From positions 1 to 11,514 of the forward strand of contig VGDJ01000029.1 of assembly GCA_016869775.1 (NCBI GenBank): a stretch of DNA of 11,514 bases. The letters are read 5' to 3'. This stretch comes from Alphaproteobacteria bacterium. GTDB lineage: Bacteria > Pseudomonadota > Alphaproteobacteria > Rickettsiales > UBA1997. This document shows positions 1 through 6,285 of this stretch, piece by piece (position 1 is the first letter of the stretch; each line of letters starts with the position of its first letter). Under the pieces are notes generated by a model. The model was not told the origin of the DNA. It did not search any database and saw only the letters and a list, made by a program, of their open reading frames with translations. The position numbers and the translations under genes are program-made.

Positions 1-323
1 AATTCAAAATTATCTCCATTGTATTGGAAAGTGCAGGCATCGAATTGGCAGTTAATAAATTTTTTATTTAAAATGACTGTTTGATTAGAGAACTTTTCAT
101 TTTTTATTTCTTCTAGTTGTGTTGGCTTCCGATTTTTGGTTTTACGTATGAAAGTTGACCAGTTCCATACTCCCATAGCAACTACAAGGCTAAGTAGCCA
201 AATATAAAAAGGGTTTATTGTAAGAAATTCTGTTCCCATTTTTAAAGTGCCACCTCCCGCTAAAAATCCGATGGCGTAATCAACAGATTTATCCAACAAA
301 TATTTAATAGTGCTTTTTTCCAT
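1..323 (-). CDS. Partial hypothetical protein with one membrane segment; C-terminal end lies off the left edge
   Basis: I do not recognise this gene. Reading leftwards from an ATG at 323-321, the frame stays open for 107 codons to the edge. Seen: a glycine-rich stretch near residues 19-25, one hydrophobic segment at about 39-53 (Trp-rich, PFYIWLLSLVVAMG), then a basic stop-transfer-like stretch at 59-66 and a polar acidic/lysine stretch. From about residue 78 comes a pattern of alternating hydrophobic residues and Cys/Asn/Phe (INCQFDACTFQY), which looks like the start of a short beta-strand or pentapeptide-like repeat. GGAAAA lies just upstream of the ATG as a plausible ribosome site. The frame is open back to a TAG at 419-417, so a start at TTG 386 (adding 21 residues, including FWQDKL) is possible. 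Inferred: a single-pass membrane protein with a soluble C-terminal part. That it is coding is likely; its function is unknown. Confidence 0.68.
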   Translation of the reverse strand, partial: MEKSTIKYLLDKSVDYAIGFLAGGGTLKMGTEFLTINPFYIWLLSLVVAMGVWNWSTFIRKTKNRKPTQLEEIKNEKFSNQTVILNKKFINCQFDACTFQYNGDNFE

Positions 324-565
324 AATTTTTTCCAAAAATTGATTCGCAAATAATACCAGCTTATCTTGCCAAAACTCACAAATCAATTTTCCTTTTCGTA
401 TGCTAAAGGGATAAAACTAGAATTAATTATGATGACTTTAAAAGTATTAAAATTATGGCTGGGGAATGCTCAAGAATTTTATTTATATGTTAAACTATAA
501 TTCAGCTAATCTAGGCATTTCATATTACTTAATTATAATCTTTTTAACAATTTTGAGGTCTTATG
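324..565. other. Non-coding gap between the lipoprotein gene and the left-edge gene
   Basis: This 242-base AT-rich stretch separates two same-strand genes. I see no tRNA-like fold, no GC-rich hairpin followed by a T run on the minus strand, and no clear promoter pair. A perfect TATAAT occurs on the minus strand at 537-532, but nothing resembling TTGACA sits 16-18 bases upstream. AAAATT and AATTTT flank a short G/C-containing segment at about 449-480, but the inner bases do not pair well. The part from 386 to 324 is open in frame with the left-edge gene and may be coding if that gene starts at TTG. Confidence 0.6.
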
Positions 566-949
566 TTATAAACATCTGCCGTAATATGAGACCGGTGAAA
601 CTGATTTTGAGTTGTAGTTTTCTGCTATTAGTTTGGCAAAGGTTGCGTCATAAATTTTTTCTTGCCTCGATAATATTTCAAAACTTGGATTGAATGAGTT
701 TTTTATGCAATATTTTTTTTCTTTGAGAAGCACATTCAGCATTTTAAATTCTTCATCACTTAACCTTGGATGATTTTTATTGTTAGCTGAATTTTTATAT
801 TTTTTATAAAAACTGTCGTCTACTGTGTATGTGAAAAAGTTATTTTGGGCGGTTGCTTGGAATGATACTTTACCGTATTTGAGATAGTCTGGGTTTACGC
901 ATGATTGGATCAAAATTGCGCAAGCGAGGAGAGAAAAAACTTTACCCAT
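566..949 (-). CDS. Small predicted lipoprotein of unknown function
   Basis: A 127-residue protein I cannot assign to a named family. Residues 1-17 look like a lipoprotein signal peptide: a short start with Lys3, a hydrophobic core (VFSLLACAILI) and Cys17 after Ile-Gln-Ser, an acceptable though not ideal lipobox (Gln at -2). The mature part is soluble, Lys/Asn/Tyr-rich, with helix-prone stretches at about 63-80 (LSDEEFKMLNVLLKEKKY) and 94-111, and two further cysteines at 81 and 126 that could pair in the periplasm. The C-terminus (SPVSYYGRCL) looks like a compact conserved end. It lies 39 bases after rplS on the same strand with no visible terminator between, so it may be read through from the ribosomal operon. 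Inferred location: inner face of the outer membrane or outer face of the inner membrane. Lipoprotein status is fairly likely; the role is unknown. Confidence 0.75.
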   Translation of the reverse strand: MGKVFSLLACAILIQSCVNPDYLKYGKVSFQATAQNNFFTYTVDDSFYKKYKNSANNKNHPRLSDEEFKMLNVLLKEKKYCIKNSFNPSFEILSRQEKIYDATFAKLIAENYNSKSVSPVSYYGRCL

Positions 950-988
950 TCTAATAGAAAATTGTCTCTAAGATTTTATTGGATTATT

Positions 989-1390
989 TTAATTCTTTTC
1001 GTTTTGAACTTCTAAAAAATCAAGTTTTTCTTTTATTCTTGAAGCCTTACCAGTTAGGTTTCTTAGATAATATAATTTCGCTCTTCTGACATCACCTTGT
1101 TTTAAAACTTCAATACCCGCTAGAAGTGGTGAGTATAGGTTAAATTTTCTTTCAACTCCAACACCTGAGCTAATTTTTCTTACAGTGAAAGTTGCATTAT
1201 AATTTTCTGAAGATTTTGTTCTAGCAATAACTACCCCATTATACGCTTGAAGCCTTGCTGTGTCTCCTTCGGTTATTTTATATTTGACGCTAACCGTATC
1301 CCCAGCCTTGAAATTTGGTACTTTAAAACCAGATTGCTCTTGGATTTTTTTTAATTGAGATTTGTTAAAATCTGATATGATATTTTTCAT
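989..1390 (-). CDS. rplS: 50S ribosomal protein L19
   Basis: L19 (bL19) sits at the interface of the large and small subunits, near bridges with 16S rRNA. The family pattern is clear through its length: F-K-A-G-D-T-V at about 28-34, RLQAYNGVVIA near 46-56, FTVRKIS.G.GVER near 68-80, and the C-terminal RRAKLYYLR..TGKASRIKEKL. At 133 residues it is longer than the E. coli form (about 115), with an added tail (DFLEVQNEKN). It starts 8 bases after the rplQ stop, so co-transcription with the alpha operon is likely. In most proteobacteria rplS follows rpsP-rimM-trmD, so its place here is unusual. The start at ATG 1390 matches the family N-terminus. Confidence 0.97.
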   Translation of the reverse strand: MKNIISDFNKSQLKKIQEQSGFKVPNFKAGDTVSVKYKITEGDTARLQAYNGVVIARTKSSENYNATFTVRKISSGVGVERKFNLYSPLLAGIEVLKQGDVRRAKLYYLRNLTGKASRIKEKLDFLEVQNEKN

Positions 1391-1398
1391 ATAAATAG

Positions 1399-1794
1399 TT
1401 ATGATTTTGTGTTTTGTTCAGTTTTTTCTTCGATGATTACTCTATCTACTAATTCTATATATGCCATGGGAGCTTTGTCACCAATTCTAAAGCCATTTTT
1501 GATTATTCTAGTATAGCCACCGTTTCTTGAGATAATTCTTGGACCAATTTCTTTAAATAGTTTAATTGTTATTTCTTCATTACCAATTACCGATAAAGCC
1601 AACCTTCTGTTAGCCATATTATCTTTTTTTGAGATAGTTATTAATTTTTCTACAAACGGTCTTAACTCTTTAGCTTTAGGAAGAGTTGTTTTTATTGCCT
1701 CGTTTCTTAATAATGCAATTGATAAATTTCTCAGAAGCGCTTTTCTATGAGCGCTATTTCTGTTTAGTTTTCTTCCCTTAATTCTGTGTTTCAT
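1399..1794 (-). CDS. rplQ: 50S ribosomal protein L17
   Basis: L17 (bL17) binds 23S rRNA near the polypeptide exit tunnel of the large subunit. The N-terminus is the family signature: MKHR..GRKLNR...HRKALLRNL, followed by EAIKTTLPKAKELRPFVEKLIT (about 32-53), then NRRLA and the glycine-rich GGYTRI.K..FR.GD.APMA.IELV block near 91-115. Length is 131 residues, at the short end for alphaproteobacteria, which often carry longer C-terminal tails. It starts 12 bases after rpoA with GAAAG a few bases before the ATG. It is the normal last gene of the alpha operon; here rplS follows at once. Confidence 0.98.
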   Translation of the reverse strand: MKHRIKGRKLNRNSAHRKALLRNLSIALLRNEAIKTTLPKAKELRPFVEKLITISKKDNMANRRLALSVIGNEEITIKLFKEIGPRIISRNGGYTRIIKNGFRIGDKAPMAYIELVDRVIIEEKTEQNTKS

Positions 1795-1806
1795 AAGCTT
1801 TCGTTT

Positions 1807-2835
1807 TTAAAATTCTTTGTTCTTAATTTTTAGAAGTTCATCAATATTTTTTGGTGGCCAATTTGTTAATTTCATACCAAAAGTTAAACCCATTGATTTG
1901 AGGTTATCTTTCAGTTCATTAAGAGATTTTCTCCCAAAGTTGGCTGTTTTTAACATCTCTAGCTCAGTTTTGATGACTAGATCTCCTACATAAATTATAT
2001 TTTCGTTTTTTAAACAATTATAAGATCGAACAGATAACTCTAATTCTTCAATTGTTTTAAGGAGATTTTTATTAAATTCAGGTTCAATACTAGTTTCTTT
2101 CTCCGGAACGGTATCAACCTTAGAAACATCAAAATTTATAAATGCTTGGAATTGATCTTGCAGTATTTTTGCTGATATTGCGAGTGCGTCTCTTGGCGTT
2201 ATAACTCCGTTGGTATCAATTTCTAAAATTAATTTATCGAAATCGGTTATTTGGCCAACACGAGCATTTTCAACTTTGTAGGCAACTTTCTTAACTGGGC
2301 TAAACACGGAATCAACTTTAATCGAACCAATAGAGCTATTTTGCCTGTAATCATTATCAATATTTGCGTATCCTCTTCCGTATTCAACAGTGATAGACAT
2401 ATCAATTTTAGCACCCTTATTTAATTTACAAATTAGATGGTCTTTGTTCAAAATATTAACTCCAGCAGGCAATTCTATTGAACCAGCGTAAACTGGACCC
2501 TGCTTATTTGTTGATAATTTAAGAATAGAGGGGCTTGGATTATCCTTGAAAATAGCAAGTCCCTTCAGGTTCATGATAATATCCAAAACATCTTCTTTGA
2601 CGCCTTCTATAACGCTATATTCATGCATAACCCCTTCAATTTTAACAGAGGTAACCGAAAATCCATTTAGAGATGACAACATTACTCTTCTAAGAGCATT
2701 TCCGAGAGTGTTTCCGTAGCCTCTCGCAAAAGGCTCCATCACGATTACTGATTTTGTTAAATTATTATACCCTTCCTTTAGTTCAATTGACGTGGGTTTT
2801 GTAAGTGTACTCCAGTTTTCTTTAAGAATTGCCAT
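1807..2835 (-). CDS. rpoA: DNA-directed RNA polymerase subunit alpha
   Basis: The alpha subunit dimerises to scaffold assembly of beta and beta' and contacts promoter UP elements and activators. Of 342 residues, about 1-235 form the N-terminal dimerisation domain, with EPFARGYGNTLGNALRRVMLSS in two parts near 34-55 and the HEYS..EGV.EDV block near 71-83. A variable acidic linker follows (about 238-256), then the C-terminal DNA-binding domain from about 258: Arg270 in SVRSYNCLK matches the UP-element arginine of E. coli (Arg265), followed by VGDL, the FGRKSLNELKD helix and the closing GM.L.NWPP. A 45-base spacer separates it from rpsK, the widest gap within the ribosomal part of the cluster; rpsD, which lies here in gammaproteobacteria, is absent. 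No ribosome site is obvious. Confidence 0.99.
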   Translation of the reverse strand: MAILKENWSTLTKPTSIELKEGYNNLTKSVIVMEPFARGYGNTLGNALRRVMLSSLNGFSVTSVKIEGVMHEYSVIEGVKEDVLDIIMNLKGLAIFKDNPSPSILKLSTNKQGPVYAGSIELPAGVNILNKDHLICKLNKGAKIDMSITVEYGRGYANIDNDYRQNSSIGSIKVDSVFSPVKKVAYKVENARVGQITDFDKLILEIDTNGVITPRDALAISAKILQDQFQAFINFDVSKVDTVPEKETSIEPEFNKNLLKTIEELELSVRSYNCLKNENIIYVGDLVIKTELEMLKTANFGRKSLNELKDNLKSMGLTFGMKLTNWPPKNIDELLKIKNKEF

Positions 2836-2880
2836 ATTTTTTAAAAATTAATTACAGTATTTATGAAATCATTATGGTAA

Positions 2881-3297
2881 CTAAACCCTTCTTCTCTTAG
2901 CAGGTCTGCATCCATTGTGCGGAAGATATGTAATATCTTTTACAAGAGATACATTGACTCCAGAAACTTGGATTGCTCTTAAAGAAGCTTCTCTCCCTAC
3001 ACCTGGACCACGAATCTCTACAATTGCATTTTGCAATCCACATTCTTTGGCAATGTTAACGGCATATTGTGTTGCAACTTGAGCAGCGTAAGGAGTTGCT
3101 TTTCTTGAACCTTTAAAGCCATGCTTTCCTGACGATGACCAGCATATTATATTGCCATTTGTCTCCGAAATGGATATTATTGTATTGTTAAAACTTGCGT
3201 AAACATGAATGATTCCATTGATAATATTTTTCTTTTTCTTGCTCACGCCTTTTTGTTTTTTTTCTTTTAAGGCAATATCTGTTTTTGTTTCTGTCAT
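2881..3297 (-). CDS. rpsK: 30S ribosomal protein S11
   Basis: S11 (uS11) sits on the platform of the small subunit and helps shape the mRNA exit site with S7 and S18. The core is intact: GI.HVYASFNNTI.SI at about 28-43, the GFKGSRK.TPYAAQ block near 60-73, EIRGPG.GRE..LRA near 94-108, and the end DITYLPHNGCRPAKRRRV. The 138-residue length includes a lysine-rich N-terminal arm of about 25 residues, common in alphaproteobacteria. It follows rpsM by 20 bases and ends in TAG, one of the few non-TAA stops in the window. No Shine-Dalgarno sequence is visible before the ATG. Confidence 0.99.
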   Translation of the reverse strand: MTETKTDIALKEKKQKGVSKKKKNIINGIIHVYASFNNTIISISETNGNIICWSSSGKHGFKGSRKATPYAAQVATQYAVNIAKECGLQNAIVEIRGPGVGREASLRAIQVSGVNVSLVKDITYLPHNGCRPAKRRRV

Positions 3298-3317
3298 AAA
3301 GTTTTTATTTCTAGATT

Positions 3318-3698
3318 TTATTTTACGGCTTTCTTTTTGTTGGCAATTGCAACACCTCTACCCTTACGAGTTTTAGCATTTGTGTGCGTTCTTTGCCCTC
3401 TTACTGGAAGTTTTTTAACATGTCTTATGCCACGGTAACAACTTATATCTATTAATCTTTTTATATCCGATGATATTTTTCTTCGAAGATCACCTTCAAG
3501 TGTTGGAAATTCCTTTTCAATTAGCGACCTAACCTGAGAAAGTTTTTCTTCAGATATTTGATGAGTTCTCTGATTGGGGTTAATTTTTAGTTTGTTACAG
3601 ATTTTTTCTGCACTCGTTCTACCAATTCCATAAATATATGTTAAAGCTATTACAAATCGCTTTTCTTTAGGAATATTAATACCAGATATTCTAGCCAA
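3318..3698 (-). CDS. rpsM: 30S ribosomal protein S13, starting at TTG
   Basis: S13 (uS13) lies in the head of the small subunit and contacts the large subunit and the P-site tRNA. The family pattern runs throughout: MARI.GINIP at the start, LTYIYGIG..SA near 19-31, a central helical part, then CYRG.RH...LPVRGQRTHTNA.TRKG at about 88-114 and a basic tail. Length is 126 residues. The codon that gives the family N-terminus is TTG at 3698-3696; no ATG or GTG lies nearby in frame, and the upstream frame (ATA ACA) reaches back into the adk stop region. A strong TGAGGA sits 7 bases upstream, so the TTG start is well supported. It begins 19 bases after adk and opens the alpha-operon part of the cluster. 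Confidence 0.98.
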   Translation of the reverse strand: MARISGINIPKEKRFVIALTYIYGIGRTSAEKICNKLKINPNQRTHQISEEKLSQVRSLIEKEFPTLEGDLRRKISSDIKRLIDISCYRGIRHVKKLPVRGQRTHTNAKTRKGRGVAIANKKKAVK

Positions 3699-3705
3699 TG
3701 TTATG

Positions 3706-3711
3706 TCCTCA
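3706..3711 (-). promoter_or_regulatory. Strong Shine-Dalgarno sequence for the TTG start of rpsM
   Basis: On the minus strand TGAGGA at 3711-3706 is followed by 7 bases (CATAACA) and then TTG at 3698. This is the clearest ribosome-binding site in the window; most other genes here have only A/T-rich leaders. It lies wholly within the 19-base gap after adk, so it is not explained by coding constraint, and it decides the start of rpsM. Inferred role: to compensate for the weak TTG codon. Confidence 0.85.
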
Positions 3712-3717
3712 ATTTGG

Positions 3718-4365
3718 TTAATTATTAATAGCTGATTTCAGGTCTTCAAAAATTAGGGGAGCAATTTTTAAAGCATCTACCGAAACAAGCAAGTATTTTT
3801 TTTTATAAAATTCTATTAGGGGAAAACTTGATTTTTTGAAAATTTGCAACCGATTTTTAACAATCGCTTCATTGTCATCAGATCTTTTTTCAAACTCCAA
3901 TGAATTACATTTATCGCACTCCCCCTCATTTTTTGGGGGATTAAAATATTCATTATAGACTGCACCACATTTCTTACATGAGTATCGCCCTGCGATTCTT
4001 TTAACAGCAATTTCATCTTCAATAACAAAATTAAATACTTTATCAATTTTTTTATTAATTTTATTGAGCATTTCCTCTAATTTTTCTGCTTGGTTTATAT
4101 TTCTTGGGAAGCCATCCAAGATAAAGCCATTTTTGTATTCATTACCAGATAATTTATTTTTTATTATTTCGATTACTATGTCATCATCAACTAGTTTTCC
4201 AGATTCCATTATATCTTTCACCACGATACCTATTTCACTTTTTTCTTCGATCTCTTTTCTTAATAAATCTCCAGTTGAAATTGCTTTTATTGAGTATTCT
4301 TTTGCAAGCAAATTTGATTGCGTACCCTTTCCAGATCCTGGCGCACCAATTAGTATTATGTTCAT
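3718..4365 (-). CDS. adk: Adenylate kinase with zinc-type LID domain
   Basis: Adenylate kinase interconverts ATP + AMP and two ADP in the cytoplasm. The 215 residues include the P-loop GAPGSGKGT (7-15), the AMP-binding STGDLLR (30-36), GFILDGFPR (80-88), RIAGR (123-127) and the RSDDNE..VKNRL block (161-173). The long LID carries four cysteines, Cys130, Cys133, Cys150 and Cys153 (C-x2-C...C-x2-C), as in zinc-binding adenylate kinases of Gram-positive bacteria and some proteobacteria; E. coli Adk lacks them. The ATG overlaps the secY stop as ATGA, so translation is probably coupled; AAGGG also lies 8 bases before the start inside secY. Position between secY and rpsM is typical of alphaproteobacteria. 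Confidence 0.98.
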   Translation of the reverse strand: MNIILIGAPGSGKGTQSNLLAKEYSIKAISTGDLLRKEIEEKSEIGIVVKDIMESGKLVDDDIVIEIIKNKLSGNEYKNGFILDGFPRNINQAEKLEEMLNKINKKIDKVFNFVIEDEIAVKRIAGRYSCKKCGAVYNEYFNPPKNEGECDKCNSLEFEKRSDDNEAIVKNRLQIFKKSSFPLIEFYKKKYLLVSVDALKIAPLIFEDLKSAINN

Positions 4366-5642
4366 GCCCTCACCCTTATTCTTCTTTTTTTATTTATTCC
4401 AGAACCGTATCTATTTGATAGCAGATGCGATTGAATTTGATTAATCAAATCCATTACAACGTTCACCATAATTAGTATTCCAGTCCCTCCAATATGAAGC
4501 GGAATCGAAGATTTAACAATCAATATTTCTGGTGTAACGCAAATTATTATTAAATATGCAGCTCCTATCAATGTTAATCTTGATACTATTTTATCAAGAT
4601 ATTGGGATGTTGCTGTCCCAGGCCTAACACCAAATATAAAGCAGTTACTTTTTTTAAGATTATTTGCAACTTCGACTGTATTAAAAATTATTGACGAGTA
4701 AAAGTATGAAAAAAATAGAATTAGGATTGAAAAAATTACCGAATAAATCAAGCCACCTCTTTGTATTGTTGATAATAGCCAATTACCATCTGAACCAGTA
4801 ATCTGTATTATTGCAATCGGAAACATTAGTACAGAGCTTGCGAATATTGGAGGGATGACGCCAGATAAATTAATTTTTAGCGGAAGAAATGACGAGTCTG
4901 ACATTCCTGCACTTCTCATGGCATTTGCGTTTGGGTATTGAATCTTAATTTTTCTTTGAGTTTTCTCAACAAAACAAACCATTATTAATCCAATTGAAAA
5001 AAGCAGAAAAAACAGTAACACTGTTATGAAGGTGTAAGCTCCATTTTTTAGTAGAGTAAATACTTCTGTTACAGTTCCGGGAAGTGAAGAAACTATTCCT
5101 ACGAATATTATTAACGATATACCATTACCAATGCCAGATGCTGTAATTTTTTCGCCAAACCACATTAATATTATTGTTCCACCCACCAAACTTAGAATGG
5201 TAGTTAACAGAAAAATATTTGAATCTGTGATGAAGGCATTGTTTTCTGGACTTGATAATGCATAATATACTCCATACGATTGAAATATTGCTAAAATTAT
5301 TGTTAGATATCTTGTATATTGATTTATTTTTGCCCTACCGTAGTCACCTTCTTTTTTAAGAGCTTCTAGACCTGAATGCATTGATGTTAAAAGTTGCATT
5401 ATTATCGATGAAGTTATGTATGGCATAATATTTAGAGCAAAAATACTCATTCTTTCTAGGGCTCCTCCTGAAAAAAGGTTTATCATTCCAAATATATTTG
5501 AAGCCTCACCTGAAAATATTTTTTGAATTACCTTAGCATCAATCCCAGGTATTGGAACAAAGGTTCCAAACCTATAAATAAGCAAAATAAATATTGTAAA
5601 AATTATTTTTTTCTTAAGATCAATACCTGATTCCTGCTTCAT
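4362..5642 (-). CDS. secY: Protein translocase subunit SecY
   Basis: SecY is the channel of the Sec translocon in the inner membrane, working with SecE, SecG, SecA and the ribosome. Starting at ATG 5642 it has 426 residues with about ten membrane segments. Landmarks: the first segment with FGTFVPIPGID (about 26-36), the plug/TM2 region LFSGGALERMSIFALNIMPY, GIGNGISL in the middle, the basic cytosolic loop RKIKIQYP, SGVIPPIFASS, the FGVRPG cytosolic loop that contacts SecA and the ribosome, and the GGTGILI...D segment near the end, closing on a basic tail. A TTG at 5651 in the same frame would add three residues (HKM-type extension) inside rplO; the ATG one base after the rplO stop is preferred. 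It ends in TGA overlapping adk. Confidence 0.98.
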   Translation of the reverse strand: MKQESGIDLKKKIIFTIFILLIYRFGTFVPIPGIDAKVIQKIFSGEASNIFGMINLFSGGALERMSIFALNIMPYITSSIIMQLLTSMHSGLEALKKEGDYGRAKINQYTRYLTIILAIFQSYGVYYALSSPENNAFITDSNIFLLTTILSLVGGTIILMWFGEKITASGIGNGISLIIFVGIVSSLPGTVTEVFTLLKNGAYTFITVLLFFLLFSIGLIMVCFVEKTQRKIKIQYPNANAMRSAGMSDSSFLPLKINLSGVIPPIFASSVLMFPIAIIQITGSDGNWLLSTIQRGGLIYSVIFSILILFFSYFYSSIIFNTVEVANNLKKSNCFIFGVRPGTATSQYLDKIVSRLTLIGAAYLIIICVTPEILIVKSSIPLHIGGTGILIMVNVVMDLINQIQSHLLSNRYGSGINKKRRIRVRA

Positions 5643-5643
5643 T

Positions 5644-6075
5644 TTATGCAAATTTAATAGCTTTCTTGGAGTATTTATCTACTGAGATTTTAATATCTAA
5701 ATCTACATCACTTTTTCCCATTATTAACTTAACTTGTGATTTTTTATTTTTTATTAATCCATTCTCAAAAAGATCATCTTTTGTAACTGTCGTTTTTTGT
5801 AGCAACTTTCCATTATTGATAAGCTTTGAAATATCTTGGATATTAATAACTTCGATATTTTTTTTAAGATTATTTACAAACCCTTTTTTTGGAAGGCGCA
5901 TATGAACTGGTGTTTGACCACCTTCAAACCCTTTAACTGAATGATGTCCAGTTCTAGCTTTTTGTCCTTTAACACCTCTACCAGATGTCTTTCCTTTGCT
6001 GGATCCAATCCCTCTTCCAACCCTAATTTTACTTTGTCTTTTAATTTTCGGAAGTTCGTTTAATACAAATGACAT
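5644..6075 (-). CDS. rplO: 50S ribosomal protein L15
   Basis: L15 (uL15) is a late-assembly protein of the large subunit whose extended N-terminus threads into 23S rRNA. The N-terminal part is the typical glycine/arginine-rich arm: RVGRGIGS.KGKTSGRG.KGQKAR.G at about 18-42, then GFEGGQTPVHMRLPKKGF near 49-66. The C-terminal globular half is less conserved and lysine/isoleucine-rich (residues 67-143). At 143 residues it is shorter than many alphaproteobacterial forms (about 150-160). It starts 3 bases after rpmD and ends 1 base before the secY ATG, in the normal spc order. Confidence 0.97.
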   Translation of the reverse strand: MSFVLNELPKIKRQSKIRVGRGIGSSKGKTSGRGVKGQKARTGHHSVKGFEGGQTPVHMRLPKKGFVNNLKKNIEVINIQDISKLINNGKLLQKTTVTKDDLFENGLIKNKKSQVKLIMGKSDVDLDIKISVDKYSKKAIKFA

Positions 6076-6078
6076 ATT

Positions 6079-6285
6079 TTATGATATTTTAATTATGTGA
6101 ATTACTCTCTTGATCATTCCAAGTACAGATCTATCAACTTTGATCTCAGCAGAAGATCCAATTCCTCTAAGTCCAAGACCAATAAGATTTCTATTTTGCT
6201 TATCGTTAAGTTTCAAACCACTCTTCACTTGAGTAATTTTAATTTTTTTATTAAGAAAATTATCTAATTTCATAATATTAATCAT
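6079..6285 (-). CDS. rpmD: 50S ribosomal protein L30
   Basis: L30 (uL30) is a small protein on the large-subunit surface near 5S rRNA. The family core is visible: KIKITQVKSG (about 14-23), the basic stretch, then LIGLGLRGIGSS near 34-45 and a final D..VLGMI..V.H.I.I strand. The longest reading (68 residues, ATG 6285) overlaps the rpsE stop by 8 bases. A second ATG at 6273 would give 64 residues and a 4-base gap. Both are longer than E. coli L30 (59), and neither has a clear ribosome site, so the start is uncertain. Order rpsE-rpmD-rplO is the normal spc order. Confidence 0.94.
   Translation of the reverse strand: MINIMKLDNFLNKKIKITQVKSGLKLNDKQNRNLIGLGLRGIGSSAEIKVDRSVLGMIKRVIHIIKIS

Noticed and set aside
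449..480. AAAATT...AATTTT pair around a G-rich segment, considered as a terminator or small RNA
   Set aside because: Only the six outer A/T pairs match; the inner bases give at best three pairs and there is no T run suited to termination.
532..537. Perfect TATAAT on the minus strand upstream of the left-edge gene
   Set aside because: No -35-like hexamer lies 16-18 bases upstream (GACCTC at that place), and such hexamers are frequent by chance in sequence this AT-rich.
466..693. Plus-strand open frame of 75 codons across the lipoprotein 3' end
   Set aside because: It overlaps the lipoprotein gene antisense, has no ribosome site, and its hydrophobic residues reflect T-rich antisense codons.
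4064..4444. Plus-strand open frame of 126 codons opposite adk and the secY end
   Set aside because: It lies antisense to two certain genes; the Ser/Phe/Ile-rich translation is the usual shadow of Lys/Asn/Glu-rich coding sequence.
5643..5651. TTG at 5651 as the secY start
   Set aside because: It would overlap rplO by 8 bases and add only three residues; the ATG at 5642, one base after the rplO stop, gives a normal SecY N-terminus.
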